Notes under the pieces: model-generated
What the model saw: only the letters and a program-made list of their open reading frames with translations
Told to the model about the DNA's origin: nothing
Database searches by the model: none
Source of the DNA: Acetobacteraceae bacterium
GTDB taxonomy: Bacteria > Pseudomonadota > Alphaproteobacteria > Acetobacterales > Acetobacteraceae
Length of the DNA: 33,282 nucleotides
Assembly: GCA_027487675.1 (NCBI GenBank)
Contig: JAIYDD010000123.1
Span: 1-33,282 of the forward strand
Reading direction: 5' to 3'
Part shown: positions 22,614-30,873 of the stretch, in pieces
Position numbering within the stretch: the stretch's first letter is position 1
How the letters are laid out: the number at the start of each line of letters is the position of its first letter
Translations under genes and position numbers: made by a program

Positions 22614-22700
22614 GCCCCTCCCTCTCCCGCCATGCGGGACAGGGGTGGTCGGCGCGCCCCTCTCCCTCTCCCGCTGGCGGGGGAGGGTCGGGGTGGGGGC
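22614..22700. repeat. Tandem REP-like palindromic repeats between dapD and dapE
   Basis: Two related units lie head to tail. The first (about 22614-22650) has TCCCGC-CAT-GCGGGA flanked by a C-rich and a G-rich arm. The second (about 22656-22700) has CCCTCTCCCGC at 22664-22674 and GCGGGGGAGGG at 22677-22687, an 11-bp stem with one G-T pair and a 2-nt loop, followed by TCGGGGTGGGGG. Such C-rich/G-rich hairpins with a G-rich tail are typical of repetitive extragenic palindromes in GC-rich proteobacteria. It may cap the dapD mRNA or attenuate transcription into dapE. Confidence 0.6.
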
Positions 22701-22717
22701 CGGCGCCAGACGCATCC

Positions 22718-23566
22718 TCAATCCCGCAGCAGGTCGTTGATGGCGGTCTTGGCGCGCGTCTGCGCATCCACCCGCTTGACGATCACCGCGCAGTAGAGGC
22801 TGGGCCCCGGCGAGCCGTCCGGCAGCGGCTTGCCCGGCAGGCTGCCGGGCACCACCACCGAATAGGCCGGCACGCGGCCCATGAAGACCTCGCCCGTGGC
22901 GCGGTCCACGATCTTCGTGGAGGCGCCGAGGAAGACGCCCATCGACAGCACCGCGCCGCGCTCGACGATCACGCCCTCCACCACCTCGGACCGGGCGCCG
23001 ATGAAGCAGTCGTCCTCGATCACCACCGGGTTGGCCTGCAGCGGCTCCAGCACGCCGCCGATGCCCACGCCGCCCGAGAGGTGCACGTTGCGCCCGATCT
23101 GCGCGCAGGACCCGACGGTGGCCCAGGTGTCCACCATGGTGCCGGAATCGACATAGGCGCCGACATTCACGAAGCTCGGCATCAGGATGACGTTCGGCGC
23201 GACGAAGGCGGAACGCCGCACCACCGCCCCCGGCACGGCGCGGAAGCCCGCGGCCTTGAAGCGCGCGGCATCCCAGCCCGCGAACTTCAGCGGCACCTTG
23301 TCGTAGGCGATCCCGGGGGCGCCGGCCGCGGCGTCCATGGGCTGGCTGTCGTTCAGGCGGAAGGACATCAGCACCGCCTGCTTCAGCCACTGGTTCACCT
23401 TCCAGCCGCCATGGTTGTCGGGCTCGGCCACCCGCGCGCCGCCCTGGTCGAGCAGCGCCAGCGCCTCCTCCACGCAGGCGCGGTCGGGGCCGTGGGTCCC
23501 GGCGTTCAGCGTGTCGCGGCGGGCCCAGAGCGCCTCGATGCGCGCCTGCAGGGCGGTCTTGTCCAT
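22718..23566 (-). CDS. dapD: Tetrahydrodipicolinate N-succinyltransferase
   Basis: 282 residues, normal length. The N-terminal helical domain includes [18 protein letters not shown] and [19 protein letters not shown]. The middle and C-terminus form a left-handed beta-helix of hexapeptide repeats ([42 protein letters not shown]), which binds succinyl-CoA. The C-terminal [25 protein letters not shown] is diagnostic of DapD. It converts tetrahydrodipicolinate to N-succinyl-2-amino-6-ketopimelate in the lysine/diaminopimelate pathway. The ATG at 23566 gives the standard start [14 protein letters not shown]. It is followed by dapE after the REP-like spacer, and a good -35 lies upstream. Confidence 0.97.
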   Translation of the reverse strand: MDKTALQARIEALWARRDTLNAGTHGPDRACVEEALALLDQGGARVAEPDNHGGWKVNQWLKQAVLMSFRLNDSQPMDAAAGAPGIAYDKVPLKFAGWDAARFKAAGFRAVPGAVVRRSAFVAPNVILMPSFVNVGAYVDSGTMVDTWATVGSCAQIGRNVHLSGGVGIGGVLEPLQANPVVIEDDCFIGARSEVVEGVIVERGAVLSMGVFLGASTKIVDRATGEVFMGRVPAYSVVVPGSLPGKPLPDGSPGPSLYCAVIVKRVDAQTRAKTAINDLLRD

Positions 23567-23882
23567 GGGGGGAGGCCTGTGTCCTGGCGGAAAGCGGGAA
23601 GCCGCGACCATGGCGACCCCGCGCGCGCGCTGTCAACGCGCCGGCCCGGGCGGCACCGGGCGATCGCGCGGGCCGACCGAGGAGCGGACCGCGCGGAGAC
23701 CCCCGGCGGATCCCGGCGAGGGAAAGCGGGCCGGGTGATGCCGGGGGCGAAGCCGCGCTCCAACCGGCTGATATCCCTGTGCCTGCCGCCAGGCGATCGC
23801 CCGGCCGGGCGGCCGCGCCGCGCGCGCCGCGACGGCGGCCGCCCGCGCACCGCGTCAACCACCGGTTCAGCCGCGCCGGTGC
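23567..23882. other. 316-bp divergent intergenic region between dapD and the diguanylate cyclase gene
   Basis: No gene seen. It contains the candidate dapD promoter at 23607-23636 and GC-rich sequence with alternating CG runs. For the plus-strand gene I could not pick a convincing promoter; a GATATC near 23779 is the only AT-richer spot. Confidence 0.5.
23607..23636 (-). promoter_or_regulatory. Candidate sigma70 promoter of dapD
   Basis: A perfect TTGACA on the minus strand (complement of 23631-23636), an 18-nt spacer and CATGGT (complement of 23607-23612), which keeps the conserved A and final T of the -10. Transcription would start about 35 nt before the dapD ATG. Confidence 0.45.
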
Positions 23883-25196
23883 ATGTTGGCCGCCATGACC
23901 ACCTGCCCCCCGGACGAGACAGCGGCGCGCGACATGGCCGGCCCGGCGGAACCCGGCGGCGAGGACCGGCTGGCCGCCGCGCTGCTGGACAGCCGCCGGC
24001 GCTGGCGCGACCTGGCGCTGCTCTCGGCCGACCTGCTGTTCGAGACGGATGCCGCCGGCCGATTCGCCTTCCTGGCGCCCGACCCGGTGCTGGGCCATCC
24101 GGCGGCCGCGCTGCTCGGCCGCCGCGCGGCGGAGCTGCTGGCGGAGCAGGCGGGCCCCGACCCCTTCGACGCCGCCGCCCCGGCGCGCGGCCTGCGCGCC
24201 TGGGTGCGGCCGGCCGAGGGCGCGCCGCTCTGCCTGGAATTCACCGCGATGCGCGTGGCCGGCGGGCTGCGTGGCGCCGCCCGGGACGTGACGGCCGAGG
24301 AACGGCAGGAGGATGCGGCGGCGCGCGCGCTGCGGCACGCGACCGCGCTCGGCCGCCTGCTGGCCGCCGCCCAGCGCGGCCGTGGCGAGGGCGCGGCCGG
24401 CGCGGCGGTGCTGGCGATCCTGGCCGGGCTGGGGCCGGCGCTGGGCTGCGCCGGCGCCGCGCTGCTCGGCGCGCGGGATGGGCGCTGGCGGATCGAGGCC
24501 GAGGCGGGTGAGGACGCTGCGCCCTGGCTGCTGCTGCTGCCCGCCGCGCCCGGCCCCGGCGGCGCCACGCGGCTGGCCACCGGCGGGCTGCTGCTGCCGG
24601 TCGGGTCCGACCTCTTCCTGCTCGCCTGGCGCGACCCGGCGCTGGAGGAGGAGGAGATCGCGGTGCTCTCCGCGCTGGCTGCCCCGGTCGCCGCGCTGCA
24701 GGCCGAAGCGGCGCGGCAGCGGGAGCTGGACCGCGCCGCGCGCACCGATGCGCTGACCGGCCTGCTCAACCGCCGCGGCCTGCTCGACGCGCTGGCCGCC
24801 CGCCTGGCCCGCCCCGGCGCCGCCGGCGTGCTCGCCTACCTGGACGCCGATGGCCTCAAGCCGATCAACGACCGGCTGGGGCATGAGGCGGGGGACGCCG
24901 CGCTGCGCCACCTGGCCGGGCGGCTGCGCGCCATCGCCGGCCCGCAGGACCTGGCCGGGCGGCTCGGCGGCGACGAATTCGCCCTGTGGCTTGACGGCGC
25001 GACGGAAGCCGAAGCCGCGCTGCGCTGCGCGCCGATCGGCGTCGCCCTGCCCGTCCCCGGCTGGCCGGCGGAGGCCGCGCGGATCGCCGCCAGCCTCGGC
25101 CTCGCCACCCCCGCGCCGGGCGAGACGGCGGAACAGCTGACCGCGCGGGCCGATGCCTCGATGTACCGCGCCAAGCGCGAAAGGCGGGCGGCATGA
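23883..25196 (+). CDS. Diguanylate cyclase (PAS-like and GAF-like sensor region plus GGDEF)
   Basis: 437 residues and no membrane segment, so probably cytoplasmic. Residues about 40-135 look like a PAS domain (LLSADLLFETDAAGRFAFLAPDPVLGHP then a core ending GGLRGAARDVTAEE). The following Ala/Leu-rich region up to about 275 may be a degenerate GAF domain. The catalytic GGDEF domain begins at RTDALTGLLNRRGLLDAL, contains LDADGLKPINDRLGHEAGD (metal and GTP binding) and RLGGDEFAL (intact active-site motif). The inhibitory I-site is absent: R-x-x-D five residues before GGDEF is here G-P-Q-D. It should make cyclic di-GMP without normal product inhibition. An ATG 12 nt downstream is an alternative start. 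The stop overlaps the next gene (ATGA). Confidence 0.9.
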   Translation: MLAAMTTCPPDETAARDMAGPAEPGGEDRLAAALLDSRRRWRDLALLSADLLFETDAAGRFAFLAPDPVLGHPAAALLGRRAAELLAEQAGPDPFDAAAPARGLRAWVRPAEGAPLCLEFTAMRVAGGLRGAARDVTAEERQEDAAARALRHATALGRLLAAAQRGRGEGAAGAAVLAILAGLGPALGCAGAALLGARDGRWRIEAEAGEDAAPWLLLLPAAPGPGGATRLATGGLLLPVGSDLFLLAWRDPALEEEEIAVLSALAAPVAALQAEAARQRELDRAARTDALTGLLNRRGLLDALAARLARPGAAGVLAYLDADGLKPINDRLGHEAGDAALRHLAGRLRAIAGPQDLAGRLGGDEFALWLDGATEAEAALRCAPIGVALPVPGWPAEAARIAASLGLATPAPGETAEQLTARADASMYRAKRERRAA

Positions 25197-26335
25197 GCGC
25201 GGCGCGGGAGGCGCGCGGCACCGGCGGCAACCTCGCCGCCCGGGTGGCGCTGGCGGCCGGGCGCGACACCTCGCCCGAGCTGCTGGTCTGGCTGGCCGGC
25301 GACCCGGCGCCGGAGGTGCGCGCGGCGGTCGCCGCCAACCGCGCGACGCCGCCCCAGGCCGGGCTGGTGCTGGCGGCGGATGCCGATGCCGGGGTGCGCA
25401 CCGCGCTGGCCCGGCGGCTCGGCGCGCTGTCCCCCGGGCTCGGGCCGCGGGCGCGCAACAGCCTGGCGCGCTTCACCGCCGCCGCCCTGGCCCGCCTGGT
25501 GGAGGACGCGGCGACCGATGTGCGCGCCGCCATCGCCGACGCCGTCGCGGGCCTGCCGGACGCCCCGCGCGAACTGGTGCTGCGCCTGGCGCGCGACACC
25601 GAGCTGCCGGTGGCGGGCCCGGTGCTGCTGCTCTCGCCGCTTCTGACGGAAGCCGATCTGCTGGCGCTGGTCGCGGCGCCGCCGGCCGAATTCACCCGAC
25701 GCACCGTCGCCGCCCGGCCCCGGATCACCGAAGCGGTGACCGAGGCGGTGGCCGCCAGCGCCGACAGCCCAGCCATCGCGGCGCTGCTCGGCAACCCCTC
25801 CGCCGCCATCCGCGAGGCCACGCTCGACCGGCTGGTGGACGCCGCCGCCGAGGAACCCTGCTGGCAGGCCGCGCTGGTGCGCCGCCCGACCCTGCCGCCG
25901 CGTGCCGCCCGCGCGCTCGGCGCCATCGTCGCGGGGCAGCTGCTGGAAGTGCTGTCCGCCCGGCCCGACCTGCCGCCGGGCCTCGCCGAGACGCTGCGCG
26001 AGCGGCTCGGCCTGCGGCTGGCCATGGCGCCGGAGCACGCCGCGGTGCGCGAAGCCGCCCGCAGCGGCGACCGCGCGCGGCTGGCCAGCCTGATCGCCGG
26101 CGGCACCGGCATGCCGGAGACCCGCATCGAAGCGGCGCTGGCGCTACGCAGCCCGCGGGTGATCGCGGCGCTTTGCTGGCGCGCCGACTGGCCCGCCATG
26201 CTGGCGGAGGAGGTGCAGGCCGCCCTCGGCATCCCGCCCGCCCGCATCCTGCGCGCCAATGCCGAGGGCGGCTGGACCGTGCCGCTCTCCGAGCTGGACT
26301 GGCAGATCGAGCTGCTGAACGAGCTGCCGGCCTGA
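25193..26335 (+). CDS. DUF2336 domain protein (HEAT-repeat-like)
   Basis: 380 residues, almost all helical and strongly Ala/Leu/Arg-rich. The N-terminal half shows repeated helical pairs such as LLVWLAGDPAPEVRAAVAANRATPP, VLAADADAGVRTALARRLGAL and LARLVEDAATDVRAAIADAV. These HEAT-like repeats have an Asp-x-x-x-x-V-R-x-A core, as in alphaproteobacterial DUF2336 proteins. The C-terminus ends GGWTVPLSELDWQIELLNELPA. No enzymatic motif is seen. Such proteins are often found beside signalling genes. Here it is translationally coupled to the diguanylate cyclase, so I infer a partner or scaffold role in c-di-GMP or stress signalling. The precise function is unknown. Confidence 0.82.
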   Translation: MSAAREARGTGGNLAARVALAAGRDTSPELLVWLAGDPAPEVRAAVAANRATPPQAGLVLAADADAGVRTALARRLGALSPGLGPRARNSLARFTAAALARLVEDAATDVRAAIADAVAGLPDAPRELVLRLARDTELPVAGPVLLLSPLLTEADLLALVAAPPAEFTRRTVAARPRITEAVTEAVAASADSPAIAALLGNPSAAIREATLDRLVDAAAEEPCWQAALVRRPTLPPRAARALGAIVAGQLLEVLSARPDLPPGLAETLRERLGLRLAMAPEHAAVREAARSGDRARLASLIAGGTGMPETRIEAALALRSPRVIAALCWRADWPAMLAEEVQAALGIPPARILRANAEGGWTVPLSELDWQIELLNELPA

Positions 26336-26412
26336 TCGCGCGCGCCGCGCCCCGGCTTCCCCCCCGCCCCGGCGCTCCGCTAGGGTGCGCCCCCTTGCGG
26401 GCAGGGGCCACG

Positions 26413-27411
26413 ATGGCGGACGACGAGGACTGGACGATCCCCGAGGAGCTGCGGCCCGACCCGGCCGACTACGCCTTCGACCTGCGCGCCGCGCTGGGCG
26501 CCGTCGTCTCGCTGAAATCCCGCGTGCCGGCCGACGCCTTCTCCGCCCGCACGCTGGGGACGGAGCGCGAGGGCAGCGGCGTCGTCATCCGCCCCGACGG
26601 GCTGGTGCTGACCATCGGCTACCTGATCGGCGAATCCGAAAGCATCTGGATCACCACCGCCAGCGGCCGCGTGGTGCCGGGCCATGCCCTGGCGCATGAT
26701 TTCGAGACGGGATTCGGCCTGGTCCAGGCGCTGGGCCGGCTGGACGCGCCGGCGCTGGAACTCGGCGCGGCGGAGGCGCCGGAAGCCGGCACCCAGGCGG
26801 TGCTGGCCGCCGCGCTGCAATCCCGCGCGGATGGCGAGAGCGGCGGCGGCGCCGTCGCCTGTTCCGTCGTCGCGCGCGAACCCTTCGCCGGCTACTGGGA
26901 ATACATGCTGGAGGAGGCGCTGTTCACCTCGCCCGCGCATCCTTCCTGGGGCGGGGCGGCGCTGATCGGGCCGGACGGCAAGGTGGCCGGCATCGGGTCC
27001 CTGGTGCTGCAGCACCGCGACGGGCGGGGGCAGCAGGTCGATCTCAACATGTGCGTGCCCGTCGGGCTGCTGCACCCGATCCTGGCCGACCTGCTGGCCT
27101 TCGGTCGGGTGAACAAGCCGGCGCGGCCCTGGCTCGGCCTCTATGCCGCGGACCAGGAGGAGGGGATCGTCGTCGCCTCGGTCGCCGCCAAGGGGCCGGC
27201 GGAGCGGGCGGGGCTGAAGGCGGGCGACCGCATCATCGGCATCGCGGGCGCGGAGGCGGCGGATCTCGGCGCGCTGTGGCGGGCGCTGTGGTCCTGCGGG
27301 CCGGCCGGGGTGAAGGTGGAGGTGCAGGCCGAACGCGACGGCCGGCGCTTCAGCGTGCCGGTGGCCAGCGCCGACCGCGCCAGCTTCCTGAAGGCGCCGC
27401 GGCTGCACTGA
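26413..27411 (+). CDS. HtrA-like S1C pseudoprotease with C-terminal PDZ domain
   Basis: 332 residues with the trypsin-like HtrA frame but no catalytic triad. The segment GSGVVIRPDGLVLTIGYLIGES aligns with the family's G-S-G-x-(I/V)-I...L-T-N-x-H-V, putting Tyr70 where His belongs. AHDFETGFGLVQ aligns with D-x-x-T-D-L-A-V, putting Gly100 in place of Asp. HPSWGGAALIGPDG aligns with G-N-S-G-G-P-L, putting Gly180 in place of Ser. A PDZ domain follows (WLGLYAADQEEGIVVASVAAKGPAERAGLKAGDRIIGI, about 235-320). There is no signal peptide, so it is probably cytoplasmic. The conserved scaffold suggests a binding rather than proteolytic role. The stop overlaps the start of the reductase gene (TGATG). Confidence 0.85.
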   Translation: MADDEDWTIPEELRPDPADYAFDLRAALGAVVSLKSRVPADAFSARTLGTEREGSGVVIRPDGLVLTIGYLIGESESIWITTASGRVVPGHALAHDFETGFGLVQALGRLDAPALELGAAEAPEAGTQAVLAAALQSRADGESGGGAVACSVVAREPFAGYWEYMLEEALFTSPAHPSWGGAALIGPDGKVAGIGSLVLQHRDGRGQQVDLNMCVPVGLLHPILADLLAFGRVNKPARPWLGLYAADQEEGIVVASVAAKGPAERAGLKAGDRIIGIAGAEAADLGALWRALWSCGPAGVKVEVQAERDGRRFSVPVASADRASFLKAPRLH

Positions 27412-27932
27412 TGGCGATCTGGCACTGCTTCATCGCCGTCTCGCTCGATGGCCGGATCGCGCGGCCGGACGGGGCGGTGGACTGGCTCGGCGGCGAGGGG
27501 CCGCCGGCGGAATTCGGCTACGACGCCTTCTACGCCGGCGTGGGCGCGATCCTGATGGGGCGCGGCACCTATGACGCGGTGCGCGCGATGGGCGACTGGC
27601 CCTATCCGGGCAAGCCGACGGTGGTGGTCACGCGGCGCGCGATCCACGGCGCGCCCGCTGGCGTGACGGCGCGCGGCGGCGACCTCGCGGCCATCGCGGC
27701 AGAGCTGGAGGCGCAGGGCCATGCGCGCATCTGGATCGAGGGCGGCGGCGACCTGGTGCGGCAGATGCTGGCGATCGGCAGGCTCGACGTGCTGGAGATG
27801 GCGGTGCTGCCGCGCGTGCTCGGCGACGGCATCCCCCTGTTCCCTCTCGGCACGCCGGACACCCGCTTCGCGCTGCGGTCCTGCACGCCGCGCGCGGGCG
27901 GCGCGCTGCACCTCATCTACGACCGCGCATAG
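27411..27932 (+). CDS. RibD C-terminal/dihydrofolate-reductase-like protein
   Basis: 173 residues. The start MAIWHCFIAVSLDGRIARPDGAVDWL is the typical first strand of DHFR-fold RibD_C proteins (S-L-D-G-x-I-A). GAILMGRGTYDAVRAMGDWPYPGKPTVVVTRR gives the NADPH-binding R-x-T-Y region, and IWIEGGGDLVRQML followed by LDVLEMAVLPRVLGDGIPLFP are further family blocks. It probably reduces a small heterocyclic or carbonyl substrate with NADPH; the substrate is unknown. It is coupled to the pseudoprotease gene and its last 16 bp overlap the convergent oxidoreductase gene. Confidence 0.88.
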   Translation: MAIWHCFIAVSLDGRIARPDGAVDWLGGEGPPAEFGYDAFYAGVGAILMGRGTYDAVRAMGDWPYPGKPTVVVTRRAIHGAPAGVTARGGDLAAIAAELEAQGHARIWIEGGGDLVRQMLAIGRLDVLEMAVLPRVLGDGIPLFPLGTPDTRFALRSCTPRAGGALHLIYDRA

Positions 27933-30805
27933 GCCGCCGGCCCGAACACCGCGGGCGGGCCGTGGCCGCCGCGCAGCGCCTCCGCGATCAGCGCCGCGAT
28001 CACCGGCGCCAGCGTCCAGCCGTTGAAGGTGACGGCGTGGAACAGGCCGGGGCAGCGCGGATCCTCGCCCAGGATCGGCCCGGGGACCTGCACGTTGATG
28101 CCGGTCCAGGCGCGGATCACGTGCAGCCCCTCGATGGCGGGCAGCACGTGGCGCGCGACCCAGAGATTGCCCTCGATGCTGGCGCGCAGGTTGCGCGGGC
28201 GGCCCTGCGCATCGAGTTCGCCCGGCCAGGCGCCGCCCAGGATCAGGTGCCCGCCCTCGCCCTGCTTGAGCGAGAGATGCCGCGACCCGTGCAGCACCAG
28301 CGGCCGCAGCAGGGCGTGCGGCGAGGCCTCGGTCGCGATCACCTGCTGCACGGTGGCGCGAACCGGGATCGGCGCGCCCAGTCGGTCCGCGATGCGTCCG
28401 GCCCAGGCGCCGGCGGCGTTCACCACCCGGCCGGCGCGGAGGCGCGTGCCGGACGCCGTGTGCGCAAGGAAGCCCGCGCCGTCGCGCGCGACATGGGTGA
28501 TGCGCGTGAAGCCGCGAATGTCGGCGCCCGCGCCGCGCGCCTGGCGCAGCAGGGCGGAGAGGCCGCGCAGCGGGTCCATCTGGCCTTCCTCCGCGCAGAA
28601 GGCGGCGCCCGCGAAGCCGGGGGCGAGCCAGGGCGCGGCATCGCGCAGCGCCGCGGCGTCCATCAGGTGGCTGTCCACCCCGAAGCCGCGCTCCATCGCG
28701 ACCTTGTCGGCGAGCGCGGCGAGCTGCGCCGCGTCTTCCGCCAGCATCAGCCCGCCTTCGACGCGGATCGCCAGGTCCTCGCCCGCTTCCGCCGCGATGC
28801 CGCGCCACAGCGCCACCGCGCGCGGGCCGAGGGAGAGGATCCGCGCCGCCGCGCTGTCCGGCCCGCCGGCGGCGCCGGCGCTGTCATAGGCGTGCAGTTG
28901 CACATGCAGGCTGCCGGCATTGGCGGTCGACGCGCCCTGCCCCGGCTCGCCGCGCTCCGCCACCACCACGCCGAGCCCGTCCCGCGCCGCCGCGCGCGCG
29001 ACGGCGAGCCCGATGACGCCGCCGCCGATGACGAGCAGGTCGCAGCTTTCGTCGCGTGACGGCGCGGCCGGCGGCGCCGGCGGATCGGGCGGCAGCGCGA
29101 CGGTGGGCGCCTCGGCCCATTCCGGCTTCGGCATCGCCAGCACCAGCACCGGCACGGGTTTCACCGGCGCGCGCGGCGCGGCGAAGTCGGCCTCCGCCGC
29201 GGCGCCGGCCAGCGCGGCGACGGTGGCGCCGCACATCCGGCCCTGGCAGCGGCCCATCCCCGCGCGCGTCGCCTTCTTCAGCGCGGGCAGCGACGCCGCG
29301 CCCTCCGCCATTGCGGCGCGCAGCGCGCCGGCCGTCACCTCCTCGCAGCGGCAGGCGATGGTGGCGTCGTCCATCGCTTTCGCGTCGAAGGCCGGTGCCG
29401 CGAAGATGCGCCACAGCGCGTCCTGGAAGGCGATGGCGCGGCGGAGCGCCGCGCGGGCGGGCGCGGCATCGGGCACGTCGCGGCCGAGGTCGCGCGCCGC
29501 CGCCAGCCCCGCCAGCCGCCCGCGCGCCAGCGCGATGCGCGCGCCGCCGACCTGCGCGCCATCGCCCGCCGCGAAGACGCCGGCGAGCGAGCTGCGGCCA
29601 TCCGCGTCGGTGACCGTCTCGATGCGGCCGGCGACCAGGCGATGCGCGCAGCCCAGCGCGCGGGCCAAGCCCGTCTCCGGCTGGAAGCCGAGATTGAGCG
29701 CCAGTGCGCCGGCGGCGATGCGCCTCTCGCCCTGCGGCGTCGCGAATCGCAGCGCCGCGAAGCGCGTGTCGCCCTCGGCCGCGAGTGGCCGCGCGGACCA
29801 GATCACCTTCACGCCGGCGCGCCGCAGCGTGGCGAGGTAGCGCGCGCCGTCCCAGGCCAGGTCGGGCGCCGCTGCCGCCAGGCGCAGCGCCTGCCGCCAG
29901 GCGCGGAAGCCCGGCTTCGGCGCGGCTTCGAGCACCGCCGCCACCTCGACGCCGCCTTCGACCAATTCGCAGGCGAGCTGCAGGTTCAGCGGGCCGTTGC
30001 CGGCGACCAGGATGCGCGGCCCCGGCGCGACGCGATTCGCACGCGCCAGCGTCTGCACGCAGCCCGTGGTCATCACGCCCGGCAGCGTCCAGCCCGGGAT
30101 CGGCACGGGCCGTTCATGCGACCCCGGCGCCAGCACCAGCCGCCGCGGGCGGATCACCACGTTGCGGCCCTCGATCAGCGCCGCGACCTCACCCGCCGCG
30201 GCGCCGCTTTCGCCGGGCGCCGCGAAGGCGCCCCAGACGGTCGCGCCGTGCCGGAACGCGACGCCGGCGGCCAGCGCCCGCGCGCGCAGCGCGGCGCCCT
30301 GGCGGAACTGCCGGTCCGGCGCCGCATGGGCGTGGCTGGCGGCGAGCGGCTTCAAGTATTGCCCCCCCGTCGCGTCGCGCTCGTCGAGCGCGAGCACCTC
30401 GCAGCCGGCTTCCGCCGCGGCGATGGCGGCGGCGAGGCCGGCGGGGCCGGTGCCGACCACCAGCACGTCGCAGGCGATCTCCTCCGGCGCCGCGTGCGGC
30501 TCGGGCGCCAGCGGCGCGGGGCGCGCGGGCATCGCGCCGCCCACCACCATGCCCGGCGCGACCTTCACCAGGCAGGCGCGCTGCCCGGCGCGGCCATCGA
30601 TGGTCACCAGGCAGTCGAAGCAGGCGCCCATGCCGCAATGCAGGCCGCGCGGCGCGCCGGACGCCGTATGCCGGTATGCCATCACGCCGGCGGCGGAGAG
30701 CGCGGCCGCCACCGTCTCCCCGGGCAGCGCCGGAATCGGGCGTCCGTCGAAGGTGATGCCCAACCGTTCGGCAGAGGGCAGGATGCACGGATGGGTCAGG
30801 CGCAT
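27917..30805 (-). CDS. Three-domain fused amino-acid dehydrogenase (ferredoxin + FAD/NAD oxidoreductase + DAO), HcnABC/LhpBEF-like
   Basis: 962 residues. Residues 1-90: a [2Fe-2S] domain with Cys57, Cys62, Cys65 and Cys78. From about 112: a pyridine-nucleotide-type oxidoreductase (VLVVGTGPAGLAAAIAAAEAG, LAPGSHERPVPIPG, GVFAAGDGAQVGGARIA) ending in a BFD-like [2Fe-2S] segment (IACRCEEVT ... GMGRCQGRMC). From about 590 to the end: a DAO-type FAD domain (LLVIGGGVIGLAVARAAA, RVVNAAGAWAGRIADRLG, AWTGINVQVPGPILGE). These match, in order and size, the A, B and C subunits of HcnABC, opine oxidases and D-hydroxyproline dehydrogenase, normally separate proteins. It probably oxidises a D-amino acid or related imino acid and passes electrons to the respiratory chain. 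Next to a DHDPS-family gene, D-hydroxyproline is my leading guess; glycine (HCN synthase) or an opine are alternatives. Confidence 0.9.
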   Translation of the reverse strand: MRLTHPCILPSAERLGITFDGRPIPALPGETVAAALSAAGVMAYRHTASGAPRGLHCGMGACFDCLVTIDGRAGQRACLVKVAPGMVVGGAMPARPAPLAPEPHAAPEEIACDVLVVGTGPAGLAAAIAAAEAGCEVLALDERDATGGQYLKPLAASHAHAAPDRQFRQGAALRARALAAGVAFRHGATVWGAFAAPGESGAAAGEVAALIEGRNVVIRPRRLVLAPGSHERPVPIPGWTLPGVMTTGCVQTLARANRVAPGPRILVAGNGPLNLQLACELVEGGVEVAAVLEAAPKPGFRAWRQALRLAAAAPDLAWDGARYLATLRRAGVKVIWSARPLAAEGDTRFAALRFATPQGERRIAAGALALNLGFQPETGLARALGCAHRLVAGRIETVTDADGRSSLAGVFAAGDGAQVGGARIALARGRLAGLAAARDLGRDVPDAAPARAALRRAIAFQDALWRIFAAPAFDAKAMDDATIACRCEEVTAGALRAAMAEGAASLPALKKATRAGMGRCQGRMCGATVAALAGAAAEADFAAPRAPVKPVPVLVLAMPKPEWAEAPTVALPPDPPAPPAAPSRDESCDLLVIGGGVIGLAVARAAARDGLGVVVAERGEPGQGASTANAGSLHVQLHAYDSAGAAGGPDSAAARILSLGPRAVALWRGIAAEAGEDLAIRVEGGLMLAEDAAQLAALADKVAMERGFGVDSHLMDAAALRDAAPWLAPGFAGAAFCAEEGQMDPLRGLSALLRQARGAGADIRGFTRITHVARDGAGFLAHTASGTRLRAGRVVNAAGAWAGRIADRLGAPIPVRATVQQVIATEASPHALLRPLVLHGSRHLSLKQGEGGHLILGGAWPGELDAQGRPRNLRASIEGNLWVARHVLPAIEGLHVIRAWTGINVQVPGPILGEDPRCPGLFHAVTFNGWTLAPVIAALIAEALRGGHGPPAVFGPAAYARS

Positions 30806-30873
30806 GGCGTGGTCTTGTGGCGCTTCGCGAAACAGGGTCGGATGATCGCAGGATGACAGATGGGAGCAAGCCG
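30806..30873. promoter_or_regulatory. Short divergent promoter region with TTCGCGAA palindrome
   Basis: Only 68 bp separate the two divergent starts, so both promoters and any operator must fit here or overlap the genes. TTCGCGAA at 30824-30831 is a perfect 8-bp palindrome and could be an operator core. No regulator gene is adjacent within the window. Confidence 0.3.

Noticed and set aside
22563-24911. A 782-codon minus-strand open frame spanning dapD and the diguanylate cyclase gene
   Set aside because: It crosses two real genes on different frames and strands; its composition is that of high-GC antisense.
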